NCBI GenBank assembly: GCA_024138025.1
Contig: JAMXBD010000231.1
Location: 744,001-808,000 of the forward strand
Origin: Combretum micranthum
Lineage: Eukaryota > Streptophyta > Magnoliopsida > Myrtales > Combretaceae
DNA length: 64,000 nucleotides
Reading direction: 5' to 3'
This document shows positions 24,165-36,902 of this stretch, piece after piece. Under the pieces are notes generated by a model. That model worked only from the letters and a program-made list of their open reading frames with translations. It was not told the DNA's origin and ran no database searches. Within the stretch, counting starts at the first letter, position 1, and the number at the start of each line of letters is the position of its first letter. The position numbers were made by a program, and so were the translations under genes.

Positions 24165-24490
24165 AGCGTATCTAAATAGATACTATGTTTACATATGGAT
24201 CCCTACGTCGTTACATTCCATTTCGGATGGATTAGGAATAGGCGTAATCGGACCCGCTTTTAAATATCTATCCTTATTTGGATTTGGGACCCTATTCAAC
24301 TCTTTTGGCTTCTATTGAATCGAGAAATAGGTTTGATTGTCCACCTTTTTGCTTTGATATAATATTAATATATATAAGGTATCCTCCGGATAATTCAAAT
24401 CGAAGCAATTGGATGTCCGACTTGGGCCTATATGACATGACCAATCAATAGAAATACTCCAACACTCCACCTTTGTCATATTACGTAATA
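24165..24490. other. Probable plastid-derived insertion (NUPT)
   Basis: This patch differs from its surroundings: it is balanced in composition, non-repetitive, and has the style of plastid intergenic DNA, with phrases such as GGATCCCTACGTCG, GGATGGATTAGGAATAGG and CTATATGACATGACCAATC that I associate with land-plant chloroplast genomes. I cannot name the plastid locus and see no intact gene. Identification rests on recognition only. Confidence 0.4.
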
Positions 24491-26158
24491 ACAAAAATGG
24501 AGTATAAAATAGGAATTGCTATATTACGTAATAACAAATCATGATAAATTATCATTCGCTTTAAGTAGATACATAATAACAATTTTAGATAGAACGAAAA
24601 AGATATGTATAGCTATTCACATTAAGTGAATGAGCTGTAAGTAACTTATCAAGTTATACTTATAATTCCAAATTTTACGTCAAAATCCATCCTATATGAG
24701 GTCTTGAGGTACATCCGAACGTTTTCTCTAAATTCTCATTTATTACCTCTAACTTTTCAAAATCACATCTCCGACTCATATGTTCGGAGAGCTCACCTTA
24801 GCTTAAAACTTTTTAAATTTTTACTTTCACCCTAAAAATTTACGTAATTAACATGACTATATTACTTACTAACATTTCTTCGTCATAAAATCGATATGGC
24901 TAAAAAATTTTAGATTCTTGCAAATTGAAACATGGATATGCATATAGCTTCTAGTAGCCAATTAAGTGTGTTGTTCATATCAATTGTACCAAATACACCT
25001 GAATATTGGATTTCTTTTTTAACATTTTTAGTATAAAGATCAATTTAAAAACTTTTTAAAAATACGTTATATTTTTTTTCAGTTAACTTTTAGAAGAGAA
25101 AATGCACATGAGGAATTTAATTGATTTGCTACACATCCATGATTGCATGCATAAAAGTCAAATTGAAAATTTGGTTTTCTAGAATTTCCTCTTCAGAAAG
25201 TTTTAAGAAAATTGCAAATTTTTAACTAAGAAATTCCAGTTAACGTTTCAATTTAAAATTAACGCATCAACATTTTCATATTTATTGTTCATGCACAAAT
25301 ATCATGTTGTATATTTACAAATTACGTAAATTTCATAAATTAGATTAATCTCATAATTTAAATAAATTTCAACAGATAATTTTTTGTGAAAATAGTGATT
25401 ATAAAATAGAGTTACCTGTCCTGGTTAAACAATTTGCAGATACGAAACTTTTCAAATTTAAATAGGATGCATTTTTCGAAGTACTTATGCACTTCAACAA
25501 AAGACTTGAATTAACTCAAATGATGAAATTGATGAGATTACGTTTATAATATAGCACTCTTAGTTAAATACCCAACAGATAAACAAATTATTCAAAACAA
25601 GTAAATTTGGCATTTTTAGTAAATTTAAATTATTTTTTAATTAATTACAAAATTATGAAATTAAAGCATAATAAGGCTTACACAAAATTTATATTATAAT
25701 TTTTGGAATGAGGATGAGCATCAATTTGATAACTTTAACTAAGCCCTTAGCCGATAATATTGGATGGTTACTTTATGGAAAGCGTGTGGTAAGGAAGGGA
25801 ACGTATGCTGAGTGTTCGTTCTACTCCAAAAGAGATCGAGTATAATTTTTCAAATACGAGGTATTTATGGGCTTAGTAGTAGGTGGTCGAATGTGAATTG
25901 GAAATACTGAGTAATTTTCCTTTAATAGGTTATAATACAAATTTAACATGTAAATATATGTCTCCAAAAAAAAATTATTTCAGTGATTTAGTAAGCATAC
26001 AGGAATTTTCGGAATTTTTCACAATTTTTCACAATTTATTTGAGTTTACATGTAAAATTTTTTAATATAAGGTATTTTATTGTGTCACATCACATATACA
26101 AGTGGGTAATACTATGTCATAGTCTCATGTTGGCTAATTTTTAAGTACTTATATCTTA

Positions 26159-28059
26159 TGTAATATACAAATAAATAAATCATAGTGACAGGTAGTAATG
26201 TAATATAAGGTTGTTTAAGAGGTTAATTTTATCATTTAATAGACAGTTTTGGATCCAAGGATGTTGTTCGCGATGAATAATGAAAGGGGGAATTTTAGGT
26301 TGGCTTAAAGCTGCCAACTTTGAATACAAGGTATTAGCTTTGGAGTTTCTGATGATTTGTGAACCAAATTGTGAAGTTGGCCGTGTGTAGGTGAAAGCCG
26401 GCCAAAGGCCGCCGGCTTACATATAAAGGCCACCGGCTTTCAACAGGCTTATGTGCTTCTGTTCCTTGTTTTTTTTTTAAGCCGCCCCTAAGCCACCAGC
26501 TTGGTTCCAACTTATATGTTACACGAATTAAAACGTTTATCTTGGAGTTAGGATTCCCTAATACATATATAAACATTAAGGTCTTTAGTTTCTCTCCATA
26601 GTTCAACCTACGTCAAGATTTAGGTAAGGATTTCCTCTCAAAACACTTCTGATTAAGTTTATGTTAGATGTTGTTTTCTAAGGGTTATTCATATTTTTTG
26701 GAGGAATCAAGTTGCTGGAGTCAATTACGTTGGAGAACCAAAACCCTAAGTGTGATTGAAGATCTTAGTTCTACAATCAAAAAGTGTGAGATCCAAAGTT
26801 CTAGGTAAATATTAAATCTATTCAATCTTTGTCAATTTACAGATGGAATCTTTTATGATAGTTGTGCTTTTTCCGATTGAGGACTTTAAGGTTTTTGAGG
26901 AATTTGGAGAAATTGGCATTCTAGGGTTTCGTTATTTGGTGATCCTAGAGTACAGGTGTGTAGATCTAATATTATAAATCTTATGTATTAAAATTGTGGA
27001 TTTAGGGTTAGGGTTTTGATTATGAATGTGGAATTGGATTTTGAATCGATGTATGTTGTTATTCAGGTTTTGGTGAATTAGGGTTTATATTTGTGATAAA
27101 AGATTTGTGATACTGAAGTTGTGAAAGAGCTAAAAAAGGTACAATCTTATCTTGCTTGTTGTTTATGCTGGTAGGATTAGAAAAATAAATTGACTTCATT
27201 ATATCCAGATTATAATTGAAAAGTGAGATGCTTGTGCTTAGTTTCAGTTAGTAAAAACCACGCAGAGTGTGATATCAACAAGGCACCCTGATGATCTATG
27301 TGTAAGGGTGTCCGAGTGGACTCGTGCATAGAGATGATTCCGGTAGATTAGGAGTCGTTTCGGTCTATATGGCAAAACGCAACGATGTGTGAGGAGTATC
27401 CAACATCAATATATTGTATATAAATTATTTTATATAAAGATTGTGAATCGGAGTCATGAGTTACTTCGGGTTTAGGACTAGATGTATATGGTTCTAAATT
27501 GTGTTGTTTGATTCACTAATTAAAGATAATAATTTGTGTCTATTGCATTAGTTTTAGGAATGTATGAGAATTACATTGGCATGTTCATGCATATTAATTT
27601 GTGGTATGGTATACTAGGCGTTTTTACTCATTTTTTATTTTTCAGGTACAGGTGAAGATGATGTTGTTTATGATCTATCTGGCTATGATTTATATGTAGA
27701 TCATGGGGATGGAGATAGTGGACTTAACTATCCAGTTAAGGACTCATAGATCTTGAGCGTTGGATTTAAGAAAGAGATATGGAGGACTTTATGGAGTTTA
27801 TGTTCGAATGTTATAGTTGTCGGAAATTTTATGAGACTAGTTTGTTGGGTTTAAATTATCTTGATGACTTGTAAATTTGGAATTTTTTTAGTTCATGTTT
27901 TAAAAGAGATTATCTATGAAATGTTTTAAAGGTAACCAAATAAGAGTTTTGGTGATTATATTTGATATAATTATGATATAGTGTTTTATAGTCTTAGCAT
28001 GTTCTTAATAAGAGAAGGACACGTAGCGAGTTGTAATGCTTATAATTTAGGGCGTTACA
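26159..28059 (+). mobile_element. Solo LTR (1.9 kb), TSD TCTTA
   Basis: Begins TGTAATATAC and ends GGGCGTTACA, flanked by the direct repeat TCTTA (26154-26158 and 28060-28064). No coding domains inside. A TATA-like TATATAAA lies at 26566-26573. A second copy of the family in the opposite orientation lies at 28310-34832 (split by a copia element). Shared phrases include the GCCGGCTTT-rich region and, near the end, GATCTATCTGGCTATGAT. Parent family: a long-LTR retrotransposon, probably Ty3/gypsy from the TGTAAC...GTTACA style of ends; no internal region is here to prove it. Confidence 0.85.
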
Positions 28060-29697
28060 TCTTATCTAGAGATAATTATGATTAGGTTAACTTTAAAAAT
28101 AAAGATGCCATCAACGGTTATATTTAAAATTTTATTAATTTATTTTTTTTATTAATAATAATTTCATATTTGTACTTTCAATTTGATTTCAAGTTAACAT
28201 CTTCAGTAGTGGCCTCACTTTACTTTTTATTAATACGGAATTCATCTAACACTTTTATGTTTATTTTTATTTTTATTTTATTGTTATTATTATTTTTTAC
28301 CGTGTGAAATGTAGCAGCCGAGCCTAAGCTAATAAAATTGCCCCTAATATATAACTGCACTAAAGCTTACTCTGCGGTGGACTCTCTTGAAGGATTAACT
28401 TACAGGATCCAGTTATGTCGCAAAAAAGTCTTCTTCCTTATGATGTACCAAATAAGTGATATGGGTTATGTAATGCCGTAAGCTGAAAGAATTAATAGCT
28501 TGTCATGTATTCTTACTAAAAAGAGCATGTTAAGACTATGATTCTATTAATTCATAAATATACACCATATAATATCAAAATCTCACTTTTAAAGGTACTA
28601 TAAAAATAATAATATCATAATAAAAACTTCTAAACAATTCGATTGACTTAAACCAAATGCCAATTTACAATCCATCTTAAAACATCATATGAACAAAAAA
28701 TCTTAAAACTTCCTAAATTATAAAAACTATGGATCAAACTCCAATTGTCAGGATAACAAATAAAAACTTCATAAAGTCTTCAACTTCAACTTTCATAACT
28801 TCTTTTTTTTAAAACTCAACTAGGAAATCAACTCCATTATCATTCCCTCCGTAGTCTACATATACATCATATCCAGATAGATCGAACATTACAGGATCAT
28901 CACTCGTTCTTGAAAAACAAAAGAGTGAGTATAAGGCCCAGTACATCAAACCATAATCACATGCGTACGAGCAAACAACATACAAATCCACATGCGTCAT
29001 AATATCATATACAACAATCACATGTTATTATCTTTAATTAGTCAGGCAACCAATACAGTTTGGAACCATTTGTAACTAGTTCTAAATACGGAGTCACTCA
29101 TGACTCCATGAAAATAAATATGTATAAAATACTTATATATCTATTGGTGTTTGGTACTCCACACACACCATGGGTATCGTACTCGTTCCACTCCTAAACT
29201 ACCATAATCATCTATATGCACGACTCTACTCGGGATAACGACACACATAGATCATTAGGACGTCGTCCTAGTAATACGATACTTTCAATCTACTAGACTC
29301 AACCAGGCACAAGCAACTAACCATTTTGAAGCCATATAGTATTAGATTCTTTTATCAATACTAAGCCTACAATCACAAACAACAAGTAAGATAAGAACAT
29401 ACCTGAAGCAACTTTTGGAACAGAAACCTAACTTCAGTAGAAACACCGGATCACATAAGCAAACTATCTCAAAACTCGTTTTCTCAAAATAAACATACTC
29501 TTAAAATTATCTAAACCCTTAAACCAACAAAAAGCACAACTAATTTCCTTTCTTGATTGTAGAATAATAAAATCTCCAAGAAACTTAGGGTTTCTTCAAA
29601 AACTCCTCCAAAAACTTGATTCCTTTCAAAAGCAATAAGAAAACTTTAGGATAAATAATATTTTTAGATTGTCAAAAGAATTGAAAATGATCATGCT

Positions 29698-29934
29698 TGT
29701 TGAGGATTCTCTGCCTTAATCTAAGGCGTACCATAAATGCATTCTTTGACCCTCAATTAAATGCACCCTTTGACCAATCATTTATAGGAGTTTGAATGGC
29801 TGATTCTTTCATTTATTTTGTAATCAATATTTATGTGTATTTATTTTCTTATACCATCTGTAAACATATATATATATATATATATATGAAAGGCTCTCAT
29901 CATAAAATTGTGTGGTGGTTTCAAAACACTTTCA
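29698..29934 (+). repeat. 5' LTR of the copia element
   Basis: 237 bp, TG...CA. Contains a (TA)n tract near 29868-29886. The 3' LTR is 266 bp; the length difference comes mainly from a (CA)n tract and a 6-bp duplication. Confidence 0.95.
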
Positions 29935-29946
29935 TGGTATCAGAGC
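29935..29946 (+). promoter_or_regulatory. Copia primer-binding site (tRNA-Met)
   Basis: TGGTATCAGAGC lies immediately after the LTR, a perfect match to the standard initiator tRNA-Met primer site of plant copia elements. Confidence 0.95.
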
Positions 29947-29977
29947 ATAATTAGGATTAACATCCCTCAATCCCCAA

Positions 29978-32900
29978 ATGGCCTCTGATTCTTCTCCCAC
30001 CCTCCTTCCCTTCAACACCATGATTCACATGGTCACAATCAAACTGTCCTCCTCTAACTACCTCTTATGGAAGAGCCAACTTCTTCCTCTTCTTGAGAGC
30101 CAAGGTCTACTGGGTCATGTGGATGGTACCCTTGAGCCACCACCTCCATTTGATCCTCCTACCTCTTCAACACCAAATGCCAAACACTTGGCATGGAAAG
30201 CCACCGATCAATGTCTCCTAAGCCTTCTCCTCTCCTCTCTCACAGAGGAAGCCATGGCTGAAGCCGTCGGCCTCTCTACATCCCGCGAGGTCTGGACCGC
30301 TCTCGAAAATACCTTCAGCCACCGCTCCAAAGCCCGAGAAATACGCCTCAAAGATGACCTCCAATTGATGAAGCGGCACTCGTCCAGTCACTGCCTATGC
30401 CGTGCCTTCAAGACCGTTTGCGATCAACTTCATGCCATTGGTCGCCCTGTTGATGAAACTGACAAAGTTCACTGGTTTCTTCGTGGTCTCGGACCCGATT
30501 TCTCCAGTTTCTCTACTGTCCAGATGGCACAAATGCCTCTTCCTTGCTTCCCGGATCTTGTATCCAAGGCTGAGAGTTTTGAACTCTTTCAAAAATCTCT
30601 TGAGACTCCGGCACCTTCAGTTGCACGTTCACTGCTCACCGAGGATCTTCTCAATGCGGGGGTGGCCGCTCTCGCTTCAGACGTAGCCGTGGAAATGGCC
30701 ATGCCCAACCCACTCAAGGTCGTCGTCCACGGTGCCAGATCTGCCGCTTGGAAGGCCACTATGCTGATCGGTGCAGGCAACGCTACGATCGGCATCAACA
30801 TGACCAATCAGCACAACTTGCCGAATCCTTCACGCTTCATGCTCTATGTCTGGAAGTGACGCTTCCGACTGGTTCTTGGACATAGGAGCTTCAGCATTGG
30901 CCCATATGACTCCAGCTTCCTCCACTTTGGACCAATCCACTAACTACACGGGTAAGGATTGTGCGATTGTCGGAAATGGCGCGTCTCTACCCATTACCCA
31001 CACTGGTCAAATTTCTCCTTTCCCAAATCTTCATCTGTTAGACGTTTTAGTTGTCCCTCACCTCACAAAAATCTTTTGTCCATTAGTAAATTAACACATG
31101 ATTTTCCGTTATCCGTTACTTTTACTAATGATTTTTTCACTATTCAGAATCGTCAAACGGGACGGGTGGTGGCAATCGGTAAACGAGATGGAGGCTTATA
31201 TGTGCTAGAGCGTGGACATTCCGCTTTTATTTCTGTCCTTAAAAATAAATCTCTTCATGCTTCATATGAATTATGGCATGCTCGCCTTGGACATGTAAAC
31301 CATTATGTTATTTCCTTTTTAAATAAAAAAGGACAGCTTCATCTTACTTCTTTATTACCATCTCCTACATTATGTGATACATGCCAACTTGCAAAAAATC
31401 ATCGTTTGCCTTATTCTCGTAATGAACGTCGATCGTCTAATGTTTTAGATCTTATTCATTGTGATATATGGGGTCCTTCACCCATAAAATCAAATTTGGG
31501 TTTTGCCTACTATGTTTTATTTATTGATGATTATTCTCGTTTCACTTGGCTTTATCCATTAAAATTCAAATCTGACTTTTATGATACTTTTATCCAATTT
31601 CAAAAATTTGTGGAAAATCAACATTCTGCTTGTATAAAAATATTTCAAAGTGACGGTGGTGCAGAATTTACTAGCAATTGCTTTAAAACTCATCTTCATA
31701 CTTTTGGCATTCATCATCAACTTTCCTGTCCATATACTCCCGCCAAAACGGTCGCGCAGAAAGAAAACACCGTCATGTGACTGAAACCGGTTTGGCCCTG
31801 CTTTTCCACTCTCACACTCCCCCTCGCTTTTGGGTTGACGCCTTTAGCACTGCGGCCTACATCATCAACCGTTTGCCAACACCACTTCTTGGAGGAAAGT
31901 CTCCCTTTGAGCTTCTATATGGTTCTTCTCCGAATTATGAAAATTTTCATCCATTTGGTTGTCGTGTTTATCCTTGTTTACGTGATTATATGTCTAACAA
32001 ATTTTCCCCCCACAGTATTCCTTGCATTTTTATGGGTTACAGCCCCTCTTATAAAGGGTTCCGTTGTCTTGACCCCACCACCTCTAGGATCTATTTCACC
32101 CGACATGCTCAATTTGATGAGACTCACTTTCCCTTCCTCAATACCTCCCAGGCTCAATCCATATCGTCCCTTCACTTTTCAAATTTTCTGAAACTAAGTC
32201 TTCTCCCTACAAACATGCTTCCATCTTTATCTGTGCCCTATCCCTAACACATTGCACAATCCGGATCTAACTCGTGTGGTCTTTGTACTGATCCAGTGGA
32301 TGAGTCTTTGCACGCCAATAATTCTCTTGCATGTCAATCTTTGCCACCCTTAGATCCTAGCTCCGCTTCTCTTGAGCTCCCCGCCAAGCTGCCTATTCCT
32401 ACTCCTACTGCGGCTACTTCGATGGCCTCACATCCCATGATTACACGAGCCAAAGCTGGTATTTTCAAACGTCGCCACCCAACAAATCTTACTCTCTTGG
32501 GCCCCTCTAGTCTTCTCTGTGCCCTCCTTGCATCCACTGAGCCCAAAGGATTCAAATCTGCTGCTAAGAATCCTACTTGGCTCACTGCTATGGATGAAGA
32601 AGTTCAAGCCCTGCAAAATAATCGTACTTGGATTTTGGTCCCTCGACCTGCCAACACCAACATTGTGGGCTCTAAATGGGTGTTTCGAACCAAATACTTG
32701 CCTGATGGATCCATTGAGGCCTCAAAGCCCGCCTTGTTGCCAAAGGTATATATACTATGGTCTCGACTACACTGATACTTTTAGCCCGGTTATCAAGGCT
32801 ACTACTGTTTGTGTTGTACTCTCTCTTGCTGTGACCAACAAATGGCCTCTCCGCCAACTTGATGTGAAGAATGCGTTTCTTAATGGTCATCTTACTGAAC

Positions 32901-34051
32901 CTATATTTATGGAACAGCCTCCCGGGTATATTGACCCTCGCTTTCCCAATCATGTTTGTCAGTTGAAGAAAGCTCTTTATGGTCTCAAACAAGCTCCTCG
33001 TGCCTGGTTTCAACGACTTAGCTCTTTTCTTATTCAACTTGGTTTTTATTCCAGTCGTGCCGACACATCACTTTTTGTCTTTCACAAGCAGTCTGACATT
33101 ATTTATTTGCTCCTTTATGTTGATGACATCATTATTACAGGCAATAACTCTTCTCTTCTTGATAGATTTATTCGTAAGCTTCATTTGAGTTTGCTACTAA
33201 GGATTTGGGTTCTCTTAGTTACTTTCTTGGTCTAGAAGCTACATCCACCACTGATGGTCTATTTATCAGTCAGCTCAAATATGCACAGGATATTCTCACA
33301 CGAGCTCAGTTACTTGACAGCAAGCCTGTTCACCCCCATGGTTGTCTCTCAGCACCTGTCTTCTGACGGTCCTCTGTTTTCGGCCACTTTTTACCGCTCT
33401 CTAATTGGTGCTCTCCAGTATTTAACTATTACGCGTCCCGATATTGCTTACGCCGTAAACTCTGTCAGTCAATTTCTGCACTCTCCAACTGAAGACCATT
33501 TTCTTGCTATGAAATGCATTCTTCGCTACGTTAAGGGCACACTGCATTTTGGCCTCACTTTTAGTCCATCCGCTGCTCCTGGTGCTTTAGTTGCTTACTC
33601 TGATGCCGACTGGGCAGGATGTCCTGACACTTGTCGCTCTACTTCTGGTTATTCTATTTTCCTTGGCAACAACTTGGTTTCTTGGAGTGCCAAGAAGCAA
33701 CCTACGGTTTCTCGTTCAAGCTGTGAGTCTGAGTATCATGCCCTCGCTCTCACTGCCGCTGAACTTCTTTGGCTCACGCATCTTCTTCGTGACCTTAGAA
33801 TTTCTCTTCCACAACAGTCTGTTCTTCTCTGTGACAACAAAAGTGCAATTTTTATGAGTTCTAACCCCATCTCTCACAAGCAAGCCAAGCATGTTGAGTT
33901 AAACTACCATTTTCTTCGTGAACTTGTTATTGATGGTAAACTTCGCACTAGTATGTGCCCTCTCACTTACAAGTTACCGATATCTTCACCAAAAGTATAC
34001 TGGCCTCTTTTTAATTTTTCTGCTCCAAGCTTCACGTCTGCTCAAATCTGA
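29978..34051 (+). pseudogene. Copia gag-pol polyprotein, frameshifted
   Basis: Gag starts at ATG 29978, just after the primer site, with SSNYLLWKSQLLPLLE of the UBN2/retrotran-gag type. The knuckle CQICRLEGHYADRC appears only in another frame near 30735, so a frameshift lies near 30680. Protease: WFLDIGASA (usual DTG is DIG) at about 30870. Integrase: HARLGH and CDTCQLAK zinc residues, then HCDIWGP and FQSDGGAEF of the DDE core; a frameshift lies near 31740. RT: KWVFRTKYLPDG, a frameshift near 32745, LDVKNAFLNG, the catalytic YVDD near 33118. RNase H: YSDADWAGC, SSCESEYHAL, LLCDNKSA. About five frame breaks in total, with otherwise well-preserved domains, point to moderate age. Confidence 0.92.
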
Positions 34052-34061
34052 TGCTTAGCTT

Positions 34062-34079
34062 GGGGGGGGGGGGGGGGGG
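34062..34079 (+). repeat. Run of 18 G in the copia polypurine tract
   Basis: An uninterrupted G18, then CGCGTGGGGGTG, directly upstream of the 3' LTR where the polypurine tract that primes plus-strand DNA synthesis should be. Unusually long; the length may be affected by sequencing or assembly error. Confidence 0.9.
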
Positions 34080-34092
34080 CGCGTGGGGGTGT

Positions 34093-34262
34093 TGTTGAGG
34101 ATTCTCTGCCTTAATCTTAATCTAAGGCTTACCATAAATGCATTCTTTGACCCTCAATTAAATGCACCCTTTAACCAATCATTTATAGGAGTTTGAATTG
34201 CTGATTCTTTCATTTGTTTTGTAATCAATATTTATGTATATTTATTCTCTTATACCATCTGT

Positions 34263-34301
<39 letters not shown>

Positions 34302-34358
34302 ATATATATATGAAAGGCTCTCACCACAAAATTGTGTGGTGGTTTCAAAACACTTTCA
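34093..34358 (+). repeat. 3' LTR of the copia element
   Basis: 266 bp. Same ends as the 5' LTR. Carries a (CA)n tract at about 34265-34294 where the 5' LTR has (TA)n, and a duplicated TCTTAA/TCTAA stretch near its start. Several point differences from the 5' LTR. Confidence 0.95.
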
Positions 34359-34832
34359 ATGCTTACCTATTACTTGATTCTTATTCCTCCTTGAAGCAAG
34401 CTATAGGTTTGAGAGGGGTTTTAAGGTCTCCAAAAGCTTATGGTAGGTTATGAAAAGAAAGAAAAGGTTAAGGGTCTATTTATACTACATGGAAAACCCT
34501 AAAAACAAGAAACGAAACGCATATTACGGGCTAATAAAGAAGGTTGGTGGTGTAGGAATAAAAGCTGGCGGCCTAAAACATATGTCGGCTGCTTAAACAC
34601 GAAAGATGAAAGCAAGCATTGAAAGCTGGCATCCAATGCTAGCGATGTAGAAGGCAAAGCCGGCAATGTAAATTCCCAAAGCCAGTGGCCTAATGCGATT
34701 CTCACTTATTCAATTATGTGTCTGCTATATAACAATAAATTATTATCCATATTAAAGTGGTCCATAAAACTCTTATTTAAGAATATATGACAATTTTGCC
34801 CTTCACTATGATTCATTTATTTATATATTATA

Positions 34833-36336
34833 GATTGGTTGGTTAGACTATACTTTATGTTTGTTTCTATTACTAGCGCCACGACAAGTTTTGTCAAATC
34901 CCAGTAATCCTTGCTATGAGGGAATATGAGCAGACCAAGTATTTATACTTTCAATTTTTAGCAATTTAGTGTCTCATTTTTAGATTTTAAAAATTAGTAC
35001 CCGTATTTTCATAGTATTTGCTATTCAATGTCTCTATTAAATAATATTTGATAGACATACATTTTAATGATAGAATAATGATAGGAATTAAGTAAAAAAT
35101 TATCAAAATCTAAAAATGTAGTACTAAACTACCAAAATATTGTCAAAAATTAAAAGTATAGGTACTTAGTCTATCAATATCCCATTATCAAAATAAATGT
35201 TTGTCAAATGTGATTTAACAGAGGTACTAAATTGTACATATTTTGAAAATACCAATACTATTTTATTAAAATCTAAAGATAAAATACTAAATTGTCAAAA
35301 ATTAAAAATACAAACACTTAATTTGATATTATCCTTACTTGAAGAAAAGGAGATCGTCATGCATAATACTAAAAGCCTGAACCGGTCAATGAATTACTTA
35401 TTCAAATGTGGTGTAAGGACCACAATGTTCTAACTTTTTGGTTCTTAAATATATTCTTTGTAAGTGTTTAACAACTCTGTTCATTTAAGGATTTTAGTAT
35501 TTTTTTTTTTTTTTGGTGTCTAAGCAATTAGTGAGACCAATACAGCTAGAAGATAACCAAGTTAATCCTTGTGAAATACGACACTGAGTCGTCAACTAAA
35601 CCACGTCCATTATCAGGTACAATTGCAGAAAAATATTTGCTCTTAAATTGATTTTAATAAATTGCATGGCTAGATAAGTAAGCATGAGCTGAAGCAATGT
35701 TTCGAAATCTTGGTTGCACAAGGCTGTCAGGTTATTCAATAAAGAGTAGCAGATAGTTCGATTCAATGAGGATGGTGAGGTTTGTGTGACGAGACAAGTA
35801 GGGACATAGGGTCAGAAGTTGTGGTCTTACTAAGACATGCTTGTAGTGATGTGATGCACCCATTCACCTTGCCAGAAAGAAAAGAACCACCTCAAATATC
35901 CATCCGCCACCTTTTCAAGCAAAATAACCTGAAGCAATTTAACTAAGAAAGTCAACCACGACCTCTTGTGTAAAAGGACACATAATAACTGCCTCTAGAG
36001 TCCAGGCCTTGATTATTCTCATGGCTTCCATAGTTCCGCGATAATATAAAATCAAACTAACTCTCTTCATGCTAAGGATAAATGCAGCTTAACTTGAAAA
36101 GTCAATTGTCGTCTCTCCTTAACAAGGACACAAGTGTTTTGATTTCAAACATCAGCCTCCACCGTGATATCTATCCCCGATGCTTGAAAATGTTCCCTGT
36201 CTTGGCCAACTCAGCATCAGCACAGTAACGCACAAAGCACACTAGGCTCAAGCACAAAAAGGAAAACATTGGCACATGAGAGATAAAATTGTCTAGGTAC
36301 GTGCAAGCATAAGAGTGACCAAATGACATTCTTGAT
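34833..36336. other. Intergenic stretch with an AT-rich inverted repeat
   Basis: About 34935-34995 and 35270-35327 are inverted copies of a T-rich sentence (AATTTTTAGCAATTTAGTGT versus the complement of AATACTAAATTGTCAAAAATT), with a third related copy at about 35095-35170. This is MITE-like, non-coding. No gene seen in 35330-36336. Confidence 0.55.
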
Positions 36337-36902
36337 TAAAACCATAAACAAACTAAGCTACTTGCTATTTGAATTTGGCTCACTTTAAGTTCAAATCAAT
36401 CTTAATTACTAAACAAGTTAAACTCGAGCTTAAAATAAAGCTTGTTTATTTAGACGAGTTGAGCTCAAATTTTGATTTAAGCTAGCAAGCCACTAATGAA
36501 CATGCTTGTTTAGCCACTAATGAACATGCTTGTTTAGACTTGTAAATAAGCTCGCAAGCAAGCTCGTTTATAGACTCGTGTACAACTTCGTTAATAAATT
36601 TATGAGTTTTATATTTATGATATATTATATATAAATATATAACTAAAACAAAAAAAACTTATTTCTATTTAATAAATACATACATATATATTTAGGGGAT
36701 CTCGCACATTATTTTAGGTTAAAAAATGGAAAACAAGCTAGCTAAATGCATCGAGTTCAGGCTTCAATTTCATGTTTGATAAAAGATCACCTAGGTTCAA
36801 TAAAAGTTCATCTCAATTCAAGCTCGAACTCAATAATTTTTAAATATCCGATCCTCCAAAAGCTCGGATCGACGAACTCAACTTAGCTTGTTTACAGCCC
36901 TA
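36337..36902. mobile_element. MITE-like element with GGGCTGTAAAC-type ends
   Basis: The right end is CTTGTTTACAGCCCTA; the left end near 36337 (TAAAACCATAAACAAACTAAGC) is a degenerate inverted match. The interior is a mosaic of GAGCTCG/CTTGTTTA/AAGCTCG phrases typical of a dispersed plant hAT-derived repeat. An internal 24-bp unit (AGCCACTAATGAACATGC...) is tandemly duplicated at about 36489-36536. No coding capacity. Confidence 0.55.

Larger units (their letters stand above)
22072..26158. other. AT-rich intergenic stretch without recognised gene
   Basis: No gene or complete element seen. It contains a (GTT)n run (about 23058-23080), a direct duplication (23128-23700) and a plastid-looking patch (24165-24490). 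The rest, 24500-26150, is AT-rich and shows nothing I can name. Confidence 0.5.
29698..34358 (+). mobile_element. Ty1/copia retrotransposon, complete but mutated, TSD ATGCT
   Basis: The 5' LTR is 29698-29934 and the 3' LTR 34093-34358, both starting TGTTGAGG and ending ACTTTCA. The flanking direct repeat ATGCT is at 29693-29697 and 34359-34363. The tRNA-Met primer site follows the 5' LTR, and a G-rich purine tract precedes the 3' LTR. The coding order gag - protease - integrase - RT - RNase H is the copia order. The coding frame has several frameshifts, so the element is not autonomous. It is nested in a solo LTR of another family. Confidence 0.95.
28310..34832 (-). mobile_element. Second copy of the 1.9-kb solo LTR, interrupted by copia
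   Basis: The minus-strand sequence from 34832 to 34364 and from 29692 to 28310 aligns with 26159-28059. It includes the ATAAATAAATGAATCATAGTGA start region, the GCCGGCTTT-rich part (34510-34690), a TATAAATA (34484-34477) and the GATCTATCTGGATATGATG segment (near 28870). It ends in TGCTACA (complement of TGTAGCA at 28310). After removing the copia insertion it is about 1.86 kb. No matching target duplication is evident (TGAAA on the left, GATTG on the right), so it is older or rearranged. Only about 250 bp separates it from the inverted partner. Confidence 0.75.

Noticed and set aside
28809..29021. Minus-strand open frame in the inverted solo LTR
   Set aside because: The similar plus-strand copy at 27655-27750 does not keep the same coding frame; it is LTR sequence.
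34265..34294. (CA)n and other short tandem tracts as CRISPR-like arrays
   Set aside because: Simple microsatellites; no spacer structure, and this is a plant nuclear genome.
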